Notes: a model not told the origin generated them from the sequence alone. A stretch of DNA of 15,212 nucleotides from Chthonomonas sp. UBA2387 (GCA_002343445.1 DDSP01000029.1:147-15358), one strand, 5' to 3'; counted from the stretch's first letter, positions 1 through 6,800 are shown. Made by a program: numbers and translations.

Positions 1-81
1 GGGCGAACTCCGGAAGAGGAACCCTGAACCCTGATTCCTCCATTTTCCCTCTTCCCAATTCCACATTCCCAAAACCTTCGC

Positions 82-87
82 TATACT
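82..87 (+). promoter_or_regulatory. Putative -10 box placed for leaderless transcription of the RHS tip
   Basis: TATACT matches the TATAAT consensus at five of six positions and lies seven bases before the ATG at 95. A transcript started from it would begin at or next to the start codon. No convincing -35 box is seen 16-18 bases upstream. The box could be fortuitous, because the RHS gene it serves looks truncated. Confidence 0.4.
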
Positions 88-94
88 GAACACC

Positions 95-1270
95 ATGACA
101 GCGGCGACGGACAGGAGGAACCGACGGGCCAACGCCCGCTCCCGCCGTCGCGCCGGAGTTGGGTCGTCGGCGCGAGCCGATCGGCTGACCACGATGCAGT
201 CCGGGGGGACGACGGGGACGATGAGCTGGTTCTCGCGCGGGGCCATGCGCAACCAATACGAAACCGGCGTCATCAAGGCCACTTACGGCTATACCGACAT
301 CAACAACAACCTGCGGGTCGCGCAGGACGCCGCTGGCCTGACGACCAGCACCTACGACGGCGACAACCTGCGGCGCAAGATCGTGTCCGGGTCGGTCACC
401 ACCACGTTCGTCTGGGACGGGGCCGACTACCTGCAGATCAAGCCCTCGACCGGCGACGCTACGCTGCTGATCGCTCTGGAAGGCGAAGTGGTGGGGCATG
501 TGAAGGGCTCGGAGAAGCGGGACTACATCGTGGATCCCCTGGGCTCGGTGGTGGCCTACCTGAACTCTTCGCAAACCCTCACGGACCAGTTCGAGTACTG
601 GCCCTACGGGGAAATGGTCGCCGAAGTGGAAGCCGGCACCGAACCCTTCCTGTGGGTGGGAAGCCTCGGCTACTTCCGCGACTCCGACCTGCGGACCTAC
701 ATCCTAGCGAGAGAGTACCGGCAGGACCTGGGTAGCTGGATGCAACTCGATCCCTTGTGGCCCCATGAAGCTGCTAGTACATACTGTCGCTCAAGGCCCA
801 CGACATTCGTTGATCCCATGGGTCTTGCGCCACAATGTGTCCTCTGTGCGCTTTGCGCCGGAGGAATCACCGTGGGCTTGCTCCTAGCATGCATGAATAG
901 CAAGAATAAGGCGGGATGTGCGATACGTCTTCTACAAAGCCAGCCCGCGTTAGCACTTACTTTGGCAGGTTGTCTAGGAGTATGCGCCAGCTGTCTAAGT
1001 CCCGCAGTGTCGGCAGCAATCGCACGGTCAATTGGCAGTGGGCGACTGCAACCGCGCCTAGCGCCGGCTGGAGGCTTGCCCACCTTCCCTGAAGAAGAAG
1101 AACATCGAGACAGAATGGAGTGCCATTGCAGGGATCTGTGCTATCGATTCTGTGCGCCACTCACCGTAGCTTATGAGTACCTGCAGTGCCAGGACAAGTG
1201 TCAGTCAGAGTGTCTCCTTGGCGACTGCACCAGTCCATTTTATACATGGATCGGCACAACTGTATTTTAG
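95..1270 (+). CDS. RHS/YD-repeat core protein fragment with Cys-rich variable C-terminal tail (putative polymorphic toxin tip)
   Basis: The 391-residue product has YD-type repeats at about residues 60-130. The RHS-associated core follows: ILAREYRQDLGSWMQLDP at about 205-220, closing with DPMGL at 240-244. In RHS proteins the conserved core encapsulates and cleaves off a variable tail, which is usually a toxin. Here the tail is residues 247-391. It has 16 cysteines, two hydrophobic stretches (248-267 and 285-310), an acidic patch and a final cluster C-x-C-x3-C-x3-C-x11-C-x3-C-x3-C-x4-C (343-378). I recognise no toxin family. Full RHS proteins usually exceed 1000 residues, so this is a short tip. 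The first 30 or so residues are Arg-rich and unlike YD repeats, which suggests that 95 is a junction or that the start is wrong. A -10 box sits seven bases upstream. GC falls in the tail-encoding half. A small ORF of unknown function follows 14 bases downstream. Confidence 0.75.
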   Translation: MTAATDRRNRRANARSRRRAGVGSSARADRLTTMQSGGTTGTMSWFSRGAMRNQYETGVIKATYGYTDINNNLRVAQDAAGLTTSTYDGDNLRRKIVSGSVTTTFVWDGADYLQIKPSTGDATLLIALEGEVVGHVKGSEKRDYIVDPLGSVVAYLNSSQTLTDQFEYWPYGEMVAEVEAGTEPFLWVGSLGYFRDSDLRTYILAREYRQDLGSWMQLDPLWPHEAASTYCRSRPTTFVDPMGLAPQCVLCALCAGGITVGLLLACMNSKNKAGCAIRLLQSQPALALTLAGCLGVCASCLSPAVSAAIARSIGSGRLQPRLAPAGGLPTFPEEEEHRDRMECHCRDLCYRFCAPLTVAYEYLQCQDKCQSECLLGDCTSPFYTWIGTTVF

Positions 1271-1284
1271 GACCATAGTCTACC

Positions 1285-1944
1285 ATGCCTTCGATATCTC
1301 GCATCAAGCTCATGCAGCATCCAATGACCGAGCAGATACGGTACGCTGGATCGCGATCAGATAGGAGCAGCCTGCAGCAAATGCAATCCAGTCTGGAGTC
1401 ATCACTGCAGGACATTTCTATGCGACAGGACGGATTGCTTCTGGAGTTACACTCAAGGTGCTGCCAAGCCATGGGCGAGATCGCCCTTTCCCGTCAATCA
1501 GTGAACAGGCTTCTGCTTATTGAAGACGACCCGCGGGTAACTCGTTTGCATCGAACACAACAACGTAGTCCAGAGGCCTTTCCTCCATACAGCGACGCTA
1601 CTTCTTTGGCCACTCTCAAGTGTGAAGTAGAATTTGTCGAACATGTCTTCATGCTCGCGGATAGCAGTCGTTCAGCATACGTCCGAGGGATGGCTCTAAC
1701 GGGTCTCGCTTCAGCGGTAAAGTGCTGTTTGCAGGAGTTATCGTTTAAAGACGCTACAAAGTTGGCTAGTCGCGTCCCATCGCAAATCTTTGACACACCA
1801 CATACATATGGCTGCGGTTATGGCTCGTCACATTTTGTCGCGATGTTCGCTGCCCTGAGTTTGACTGATTGGCATCAATGCCTGAAGTGGAGACAGCTGT
1901 TTCACTACACATTTCTCTCCGACGTTCCCTTGTTACTTCAGTAA
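1285..1944 (+). CDS. Hypothetical protein, candidate immunity partner of the RHS tail
   Basis: This 219-residue ORF begins 14 bases after the RHS tip stop, on the same strand. I recognise no domain. The product looks soluble and largely helical, with no signal peptide or long membrane segment. It has scattered cysteines (a CC pair near 59, another near 147) and a C-terminus rich in Trp, His and Phe. The ATG at 1285 is the first start in the frame. Its ribosome site is weak (TAGGACC about ten bases upstream), and the ATG at 1324 is an alternative. GC is well below that of the neighbours; one 60-base line at 1621-1680 has 27 G+C. An ORF right after a variable RHS tail is where immunity genes normally lie, so that role is inferred from position alone. 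The low GC also leaves room for it being a non-functional remnant. Confidence 0.55.
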   Translation: MPSISRIKLMQHPMTEQIRYAGSRSDRSSLQQMQSSLESSLQDISMRQDGLLLELHSRCCQAMGEIALSRQSVNRLLLIEDDPRVTRLHRTQQRSPEAFPPYSDATSLATLKCEVEFVEHVFMLADSSRSAYVRGMALTGLASAVKCCLQELSFKDATKLASRVPSQIFDTPHTYGCGYGSSHFVAMFAALSLTDWHQCLKWRQLFHYTFLSDVPLLLQ

Positions 1945-2168
1945 GTGCGGAAGGCGAAGTCTAACAAAGTGATTCAGACTAACTGTCAAGCGAACGCTGT
2001 GTGTGGGGGGGCGCGGCGATGACGTTTTCGGCCTTAACCTGACACTTTTGTCGGCGTGTGATTTGGAACCTGCTTGCCATAGCGTTGTTGAGGAAGCTCG
2101 TTGTGCGGTTGGGATAGTGGTAGGTACGTGCCAAGCTTGCCGTCCCAACGCCCTCCGCACCGACTCGA

Positions 2169-2880
2169 TTGGTGCAAGGTCTGGGGGTTGAGGTCCAGGG
2201 ATCGCTCCATCCAGTCCGCGGCTTTTCCAACCGCCCTGACCGCCTGGTCTGGAACAACGTCTGGAAGAACGCGTACGACGGCAACCGGCGGCTGATCTCC
2301 AGCACCGATCCCCTGAACCGAACCTCCACCGTCGTGTACAACACCGACGGCACGGTTCAGGCGCAGATCGACCCGCGCGGATTGCGCACCATGTACCAGT
2401 ACGACGCCTACGGCGACATGACCACCATGACCGCCTCGGACGGCGGGGTCTGGAAATACGCGTACGACGAACTGGGCCGGATGGTCTCCCGCTCGCTTCC
2501 CGTGGGAACGCGCACTTGGACGATGGCCTACGACGCCGCCGACCACCTGATCTCCAGCATGGACCCGGACGGGAACGTCAGCAGCCAGATCTACGACTCC
2601 TGCCTCCTCGCGGCGGTCGTCAACCCGCTGAACGAGCGCACCAGCTACACCTACGGGCGCTTCGGCAACCGGCTGACGGAGATGAATCCTCTCGGGTTCG
2701 TGACCAGTTACCTGTAGGACCTGATGGGCCGGCTGACCACGGTCACCGACTCGCTCGGCAACTCCAGGCAGATCGTCTACGAGGCCGCCATGAACCGCAA
2801 GCTCGCCGATGTGGACGCTCTGGGCAACGGCACCATGCACCTCTACGACGGCTCGAACCGGCTCAGCACGATCACCCTCG
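2169..2880 (+). pseudogene. Decayed RHS/YD-repeat fragment with in-frame stop
   Basis: From about 2230 the frame encodes classic YD repeats, for example VVYNTDGTVQAQIDPRGLR, YQYDAYGDMTTM and YAYDELGRMVS. It reaches a TAG at 2715-2717, then continues in the same frame as DLMGRLTTVTDSLGN and HLYDGSNRLSTI to about 2880. The TAG replaces the tyrosine expected in a Y-D repeat, so one base change from TAC or TAT explains it. There is no signal peptide, no RHS core and no variable tail. The upstream TTG/GTG starts at 2169/2172 have no ribosome site, and similarity begins abruptly. This is best read as an internal scrap of a large RHS gene left by recombination. It is in the same orientation as the RHS tip but lies downstream of it, although its repeats would belong upstream of a core. 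Confidence 0.75.
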
Positions 2881-3048
2881 CCATCGAATGCCTGTTGGAG
2901 AACCACGGTCACGGCCAGAGAGCCGACTCGGGGTTGACAAACCCCTCGCTCGCGGCGAAGAGACACGGACGAACCCCGACGTGAAAGAGCTCTTCGAGGG
3001 GGAGAATCGGCGAAAGCAGACTTGCCGACCACATGCTCGACCAACTGT

Positions 3049-3299
3049 GGGGGGATGTGAATGTGAATCGTGAATCGTGAACCCTGGGGCAACCTGCCGA
3101 CCACCTGCCGACGCTCGAGGGGGGATGTGAATGTGAATCGTGAATCGTGAACGCGCCAACGACTTGCCGACCACTGCCGACGCCCGTGGGGGGATGTGAA
3201 AGTGAATCGTGAATCGTGAGTGCGACCCTCCGTTTTCCGCTTTCCCGTGTTCCGCTTTCCAAACCTGGGGGGATGTGAATGTGAATCGTGAATCGTGAA
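3049..3299. repeat. Four-copy interspersed direct repeat built on a GTGAATC heptamer
   Basis: Four near-identical 33-base units lie at 3049-3081, 3119-3151, 3188-3220 and 3267-3299. Each opens with GGGGGGATGTGAATGTGAAT and continues CGTGAATCGTGAA. Copy 3 carries AAAG instead of AATG and ends in G. The spacers are 37, 36 and 46 bases. Spacers 1 and 2, and both flanks of the array, carry one or two copies of TGCCGACC, so the true unit is about 70 bases long. Inside each copy GTGAATC recurs with seven-base spacing, like a heptanucleotide repeat. Copies 1, 2 and 4 are identical over all 33 bases, which suggests recent copying or active homogenisation. Function is unknown. Confidence 0.85.
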
Positions 3300-3347
3300 C
3301 GCGAAGGCAACCTGCCGACCCAATGGGACCACCCCGGCCTGCGGCCA

Positions 3348-3364
3348 CCCCTCCGGAGGAGGGG
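3348..3364. repeat. Perfect 7-base-stem palindrome near the end of the sugar operon
   Basis: CCCCTCC and GGAGGGG pair around a GGA loop. A smaller GGCC-TGC-GGCC hairpin lies just to the left (about 3335-3346). The palindrome is about 30 bases beyond the stop of the minus-strand nucleotidyltransferase gene. A hairpin there could end transcription or protect the 3' end of the mRNA. No T-run follows on either strand, so it is not a standard intrinsic terminator. Confidence 0.45.
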
Positions 3365-3393
3365 AATCTCGGTTCGAGCGGTGACGCCGACGA

Positions 3394-4107
3394 CTAAGAA
3401 AGTACCGCGCAGGCTTCTCGGTAGCCCTCGGGCGAGCCGCAGTCCAATACGCGCGCGTCGCCGATCGGGACGGCGGCGAAACGGTGGCCGGAAGCGATCA
3501 CCCGCTGGATCAGCGGCGTAGGATGGTGTTCGCCGGGACCCTCGAAGAGCGAGGCCTCGTGCGCCAGTGCGTCGAGTGCATCCTTGCCGAACGCATACCG
3601 CCCCGCCACCGCCCAGCGGCTCGTCGTCGCCGAAGGAGCGGGCTTCTCCAAGAGGCCGACGACTTCGCCGCCCTCGCCGAACTCGACCATCCCGTACCGC
3701 GAGACGTCGGCATCGGCCACTCGGCGAACGGTGGCCCCGGCCCACGCGCCTTCCTCGATGGCTCGAACCAAGGCACGCAGCGCTCCCGGGGGCCAGATCA
3801 GGGCATCGGCCATCAGCACCAACGCCGATTCGCCCCGGATGCCTGAACAGGCGATGGCGTGGCCCAAGCCCAAAGGCCGGCACTGCTCGGCATAGCGAAC
3901 CCCGGGCATGGAATGGACCAGCGCGTGCAGGCCGGGCTTTTCGGGCGAGCCGACCACGACGACCGAATGACAACCCGCTTCGTAGGCTTCGGCCACGACG
4001 CGTTCCAGAACCATCTTGGAGCCCAGCGGCAACAGCTCCTTGGGTCCGCCGCCAGTGACGCCGAGCATTCGGGTCCCCTTTCCGGCCGCAGGCACGATGC
4101 CTACCAC
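3394..4107 (-). CDS. Sugar nucleotidyltransferase (GalU/RmlA-like NTP_transferase fold)
   Basis: The 237-residue product matches enzymes that join a sugar 1-phosphate to an NTP, giving NDP-sugar and pyrophosphate. The start has the nucleotide-binding loop PAAGKGTRM (6-14) followed by PKELLPLG (22-29). QCRPLGLGHAI (75-85) is the GalU/RmlA-type base and phosphate contact. D101 sits where the metal-binding Asp is expected, and RYGMVEF (138-144), LLEKP (152-156) and LDCGSPEGY (221-229) follow in family order. It is shorter than GalU (about 290) and has no extra C-terminal domain. The GTG start at 4107 overlaps the end of the upstream isomerase gene by seven bases; residues further upstream in the frame are not family-like. 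It is the last gene of a four-gene operon. UTP:glucose-1-phosphate uridylyltransferase is the most likely assignment, but base and sugar specificity cannot be read with certainty. Confidence 0.85.
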   Translation of the reverse strand: MVGIVPAAGKGTRMLGVTGGGPKELLPLGSKMVLERVVAEAYEAGCHSVVVVGSPEKPGLHALVHSMPGVRYAEQCRPLGLGHAIACSGIRGESALVLMADALIWPPGALRALVRAIEEGAWAGATVRRVADADVSRYGMVEFGEGGEVVGLLEKPAPSATTSRWAVAGRYAFGKDALDALAHEASLFEGPGEHHPTPLIQRVIASGHRFAAVPIGDARVLDCGSPEGYREACAVLS

Positions 4108-4889
4108 GCGGGCACCTCGACCAGTTCGCGCAACTCCTCGAGCGCCGCAGGCAAGAAGTCGCCCAGAGGGCCGCGATTGCACTCGAGGCTGATCCGTCCA
4201 TCGAAGCCGAGTTCGGCCAGTCGGGCGAAGAACGCGCGCATCATGGGGTCGTGCCGGTCTGGCGCCTGGCGGAAGAGGTTGGCCAGGTGTACGTGCGCGG
4301 GCTTGAACGGCATCTGGTCCATGAGATAGAACCTCGTGGGTTCGAGCCTTTCGGGATCGCGCTCGCGCATGTCGGCGTCCCATTCGTAGAGCACGTGGTA
4401 GGAGTCCGCCGTGTACCCGACGCCCACACGGTCCAGCGCCCGCGCCAACCACGGCAGGCTGTTGCCCACGTTGGTCTCGGCCCGGTTGAGGGACTCGGGC
4501 GCGACCGAGATCCCGAACGGCTCGGCGATCTCCTGCAGTTCCGACACCACGCCGATGAACTCCAGAGCGGCCCGCGAGGGAGCGACGCCCCCGGGCGCCT
4601 TGCGCGCGCTGCCGCTCCCGACCACCATCATCTCGACGCCGATGGACGCCGCGCGTTGGATGGTTCGTTTGGCGTAGCCCCGCCATTCGTCCGCGCCGTA
4701 GCCGATCAGGGCCATTCGGCCCGGAAAGAACACATTGGTCGCTTCGACGGCGAGGTCTCGGTACGCGCCAGGGTCGAAGTCCGACTCTTCGAGCACTCCG
4801 AACGATGCCGCCGGCAACTCGACGTAGTCCGCGCCCATTTCAAGGGCTTGCGGGGCTTCGTCCAGCGTGCAGCAGACCCCGAACCTCAC
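4101..4889 (-). CDS. Sugar phosphate isomerase/epimerase (xylose isomerase-like TIM barrel), second copy in operon
   Basis: The 262-residue product is a cytoplasmic xylose isomerase-like TIM barrel (AP endonuclease family 2 superfamily). Candidate metal ligands fall in the usual order at the ends of the late strands: E132 (APESLNR), D162 (YTADSYH), H199 or H201 (PAHVHLAN) and E236 (ISLECNR). Such enzymes use a divalent metal to isomerise or epimerise sugars or keto-inositols. The GTG start at 4889 overlaps the stop of the upstream oxidoreductase gene as GTGA, and VRFGVCC is a normal first strand. The downstream nucleotidyltransferase gene overlaps its end. It is clearly diverged from the other isomerase of the operon (5956-6786), so the two probably act on different intermediates. 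The substrate is unknown. Confidence 0.85.
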   Translation of the reverse strand: MRFGVCCTLDEAPQALEMGADYVELPAASFGVLEESDFDPGAYRDLAVEATNVFFPGRMALIGYGADEWRGYAKRTIQRAASIGVEMMVVGSGSARKAPGGVAPSRAALEFIGVVSELQEIAEPFGISVAPESLNRAETNVGNSLPWLARALDRVGVGYTADSYHVLYEWDADMRERDPERLEPTRFYLMDQMPFKPAHVHLANLFRQAPDRHDPMMRAFFARLAELGFDGRISLECNRGPLGDFLPAALEELRELVEVPAW

Positions 4890-5959
4890 GAGCCGACCTT
4901 CACTCTCCTTCCGCCGAGCTTGGCGCTGCGGTAGATGGCGAGGATGACCTTGAGCGGTTCGAGGGCCATTTCGCCGGTGATGAACGGGTCTCGGTTGTCG
5001 AGGACGGCTCGCGTGAAGTCTTCGAGCTGCAACCGGTGCTGCTCGCCCCAGATGGCCGATGGGTCGGAGGCGCCCGTGTTGGTCGTCTCCTCCTCGCCCT
5101 GCGTGTGGACGCTCGGGGTGGGTTGGGCCGTCACTCCCTTGCCGTAGGGCGAGGGGTCTTTGGCGGCCTCGGGGTCGATGTCCTGCCGCTTCACTCGGTC
5201 GCCTTCGACGATCACGGAGCCGCACGTGCCATGCACTTCGAGCCGTTCCGCAAAGCCGGGGTAGAAGCAGGTGGAGCCTTGCACGACGCCGATCGCGCCG
5301 TTCTTGAACTCGAGCACCGCCACTGCGAGGTCTTCGGCTTCCATGTTGTGGCCGACCGTTCGGCAGACGCCGGTGACCGATTCGACGCCGCCCATGATCC
5401 ACTGGATCATGTCGATGTAGTGGACGCCCTGGTTCATCAGGCATCCGCCGTCGAGCTTGTGGGTGCCGCGCCACGCGCCGCTGTCGTAATAGGCCTGGGT
5501 TCGGTACCACTTGACGTAGGCGTCGCCCTGCAAGGGTTGGCCAAGTTCGCCGGACTGCACCATTTGGCGCACGCCTCGGATGGCCTTGCCGAAGCGGTGT
5601 TGGGAGATCACCGTGAGTTTGACACCCGTCGAACGCGCGGCTTCGACCATTTGGATCGCTGGCTTGAGCGTCACGTCCACGGGCTTCTCGCACACGACGT
5701 GCTTGCCCGCCGCGATGGCTTGCAGGCCCATCTTGGCGTGGAGGCCGCTCGGGACGCACAGGCAGACGGCATCCACATGCGGGAGCATGGCCTTCATGCT
5801 CCCGAAGGCTTTGACGCCGAACTTCTCGCCCGCTTCTTTCGCTCGGGGCTTCTCGATATCGCAAACGCCGACGAGTTGTGCGCCCTCAATGTTCTGCAAG
5901 GCTCCACAGTGGGTGCCGTGAATGGCCCCGCAACCAACGACTCCGAATCGAACGCTCAT
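4886..5959 (-). CDS. Gfo/Idh/MocA family NAD(P)-dependent oxidoreductase
   Basis: The 357-residue product has the standard two-domain build. The N-terminal Rossmann fold begins GVVGCGAIHG (6-15). The family lysine motif is CEKPVD (K92). The C-terminal alpha/beta domain carries GGCLMNQGVHYIDMIQW (171-187), where H180 and D183 fit the catalytic positions. Members oxidise or reduce a hydroxyl or keto group of sugars, inositols or related polyols. No signal peptide is seen, so it is cytosolic. The ATG at 5959 overlaps the upstream isomerase stop as ATGA, and the stop overlaps the next isomerase start as GTGA. This implies translational coupling. With isomerases on both sides it probably catalyses a redox step in degrading an unusual sugar or cyclitol. 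The substrate cannot be told from sequence. Confidence 0.92.
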   Translation of the reverse strand: MSVRFGVVGCGAIHGTHCGALQNIEGAQLVGVCDIEKPRAKEAGEKFGVKAFGSMKAMLPHVDAVCLCVPSGLHAKMGLQAIAAGKHVVCEKPVDVTLKPAIQMVEAARSTGVKLTVISQHRFGKAIRGVRQMVQSGELGQPLQGDAYVKWYRTQAYYDSGAWRGTHKLDGGCLMNQGVHYIDMIQWIMGGVESVTGVCRTVGHNMEAEDLAVAVLEFKNGAIGVVQGSTCFYPGFAERLEVHGTCGSVIVEGDRVKRQDIDPEAAKDPSPYGKGVTAQPTPSVHTQGEEETTNTGASDPSAIWGEQHRLQLEDFTRAVLDNRDPFITGEMALEPLKVILAIYRSAKLGGRRVKVGS

Positions 5960-6786
5960 GATGCTGTCATCGCCTCCTGCAACACGTTTCTCAGGGCTTC
6001 GACGGCGAGCCCGAACCGCTCCGCGCCGCTGAAGCCGCCAAACCGCCCTGCATCCCGCAGGTGCGGCTCCAGGCTGAGCGTACCGCCCCAGCCCTGCCCA
6101 ACGAGATAGCGGAACGTCTCGACGAACTGGCCGTCGCCCGCTCCGGATTCGACGATCTGTCCCGTTGCCGCGACCACGTCTTTGATGTGGCACGACTCCA
6201 GGTAGGGCAGCGCCCACGGGAACCAGTCGTCCATCGGTCGGTAGCCGAGCAGGACGGTGTTGCCGAAATCGAACACGAGGCGCAGACCGCGTGGCGCGAG
6301 TTCTTCGAACATGCGCTTGGCGTTGGCGGGGTACGCGCCCCAATACTTCCAGTCGTTCTCGTGCATCACGACGATGCCGTGTTCTGCGGCGTAGGCGAGC
6401 ATTTCGTCGAGTGCGTCTCGGATCGCCGGCCACGCCTCGTCGTGTTGGGCTTCGGGGGCCTCGGGTGTGAAGATGCGGATGCGCGGCGTGCCGAGTTCGT
6501 GGGCCCTGTCCACGGCCACCTTGAACTTGGCCATTTCAGACGACCGTGACGCCTCGCCGAGGGGCACTTTGTTCACCGGCGAGCCGACGGAGTAGATCGC
6601 GAGGCCCCGATCTTGGCACGCTTCGCGGATCTCTTGGGTCTGGGCGGGCGTCAGGTCGAGCACGTTCGTTCCGCCAAGACTACGAATATCAACCGCTTGA
6701 AGTCCGAACCGTTGGACTGCGTCGAGTTGCGTCTGCAAGTCGGGCGCGATCTCGTCGATGAACCCGGAAAGCGTGAATGGAGACAC
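5956..6786 (-). CDS. Sugar phosphate isomerase/epimerase (IolE-like TIM barrel), first gene of operon
   Basis: The 276-residue product is a xylose isomerase-like TIM barrel with probable metal ligands E143 (VVMHENDW), D173 (LVFDFGN), H200 (SCHIKDV) and E240 (LSLEPHL). The N-terminal SGFIDEIAPDL is typical of the IolE/YcjR-like branch. I chose the GTG at 6786 because AAAGGAAG lies six bases before it and family similarity starts there; the in-frame ATG at 6855 would add unlike sequence. It leads a four-gene, fully overlapping operon read leftwards and is divergent from pyrF. The 119-base space between them must hold both promoters. Reaction and substrate are not determined; a keto-sugar or inosose isomerisation, dehydration or epimerisation is plausible. 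Confidence 0.88.
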   Translation of the reverse strand: MSPFTLSGFIDEIAPDLQTQLDAVQRFGLQAVDIRSLGGTNVLDLTPAQTQEIREACQDRGLAIYSVGSPVNKVPLGEASRSSEMAKFKVAVDRAHELGTPRIRIFTPEAPEAQHDEAWPAIRDALDEMLAYAAEHGIVVMHENDWKYWGAYPANAKRMFEELAPRGLRLVFDFGNTVLLGYRPMDDWFPWALPYLESCHIKDVVAATGQIVESGAGDGQFVETFRYLVGQGWGGTLSLEPHLRDAGRFGGFSGAERFGLAVEALRNVLQEAMTAS

Positions 6787-6792
6787 CGGAGA

Positions 6793-6800
6793 CTTCCTTT
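6793..6800 (-). promoter_or_regulatory. Ribosome binding site deciding the GTG start at 6786
   Basis: On the minus strand AAAGGAAG is followed by six bases (TCTCCG) and then the GTG at 6786. Its purine-rich core and spacing favour this start over the upstream ATG in the same frame. Confidence 0.6.

Larger units (their letters stand above)
2881..3393. other. Non-coding, repeat-rich intergenic block
   Basis: No protein with recognisable similarity is seen here on either strand. The block contains a perfect 6-base inverted repeat with a GACA loop (2930-2945), a longer inverted pair (CCCCTCG at 2942-2948 with CGAGGGG at 2995-3001), four copies of a 33-base repeat (3049-3299), several TGCCGACC motifs between them, a pyrimidine-rich tract (3227-3265) and a GC-rich palindrome (3348-3364). 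Long minus-strand open frames cross it only because the heptamer repeat lacks stops in those frames; their product is a monotonous HDSRFTIHIHIPP-type peptide. The block separates the RHS island from the sugar operon, whose last gene ends at 3394. Confidence 0.7.

Noticed and set aside
697..1083. Minus-strand ORF opposite the RHS tail
   Set aside because: It has no recognisable motif or ribosome site and overlaps the better-supported RHS frame.
1959..1965. GTCTAAC resembling an integron attC R'' core
   Set aside because: No matching GTTAGAC partner or attC stem was found within the following 150 bases; the nearby AGACTAAC is a direct, not inverted, copy.
2930..2945. GGGGTT-GACA-AACCCC hairpin as a terminator of the RHS remnant
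   Set aside because: Six-base stem but no T-run on either strand, and the upstream gene is already decayed.
3049..3299. CRISPR array: 33-base repeats with spacers of about 36-47 bases
   Set aside because: The geometry is CRISPR-like, but the spacers share TGCCGACC motifs, one is much longer, the repeat is itself a heptamer repeat with a G-run, and no cas operon is present. An interspersed repeat cluster fits better.
2034..3348. Long minus-strand open frames with repeated HDSRFTIHIHIPP-type peptides
   Set aside because: They are translations of the GTGAATC repeat, which has no stops in these frames. The peptide is monotonous and its frames run into antisense of the RHS remnant.
4805..6109. 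Long plus-strand ORF opposite the sugar operon
   Set aside because: A shadow frame of high-GC coding DNA; the opposite strand carries two clear enzyme families over the same bases.
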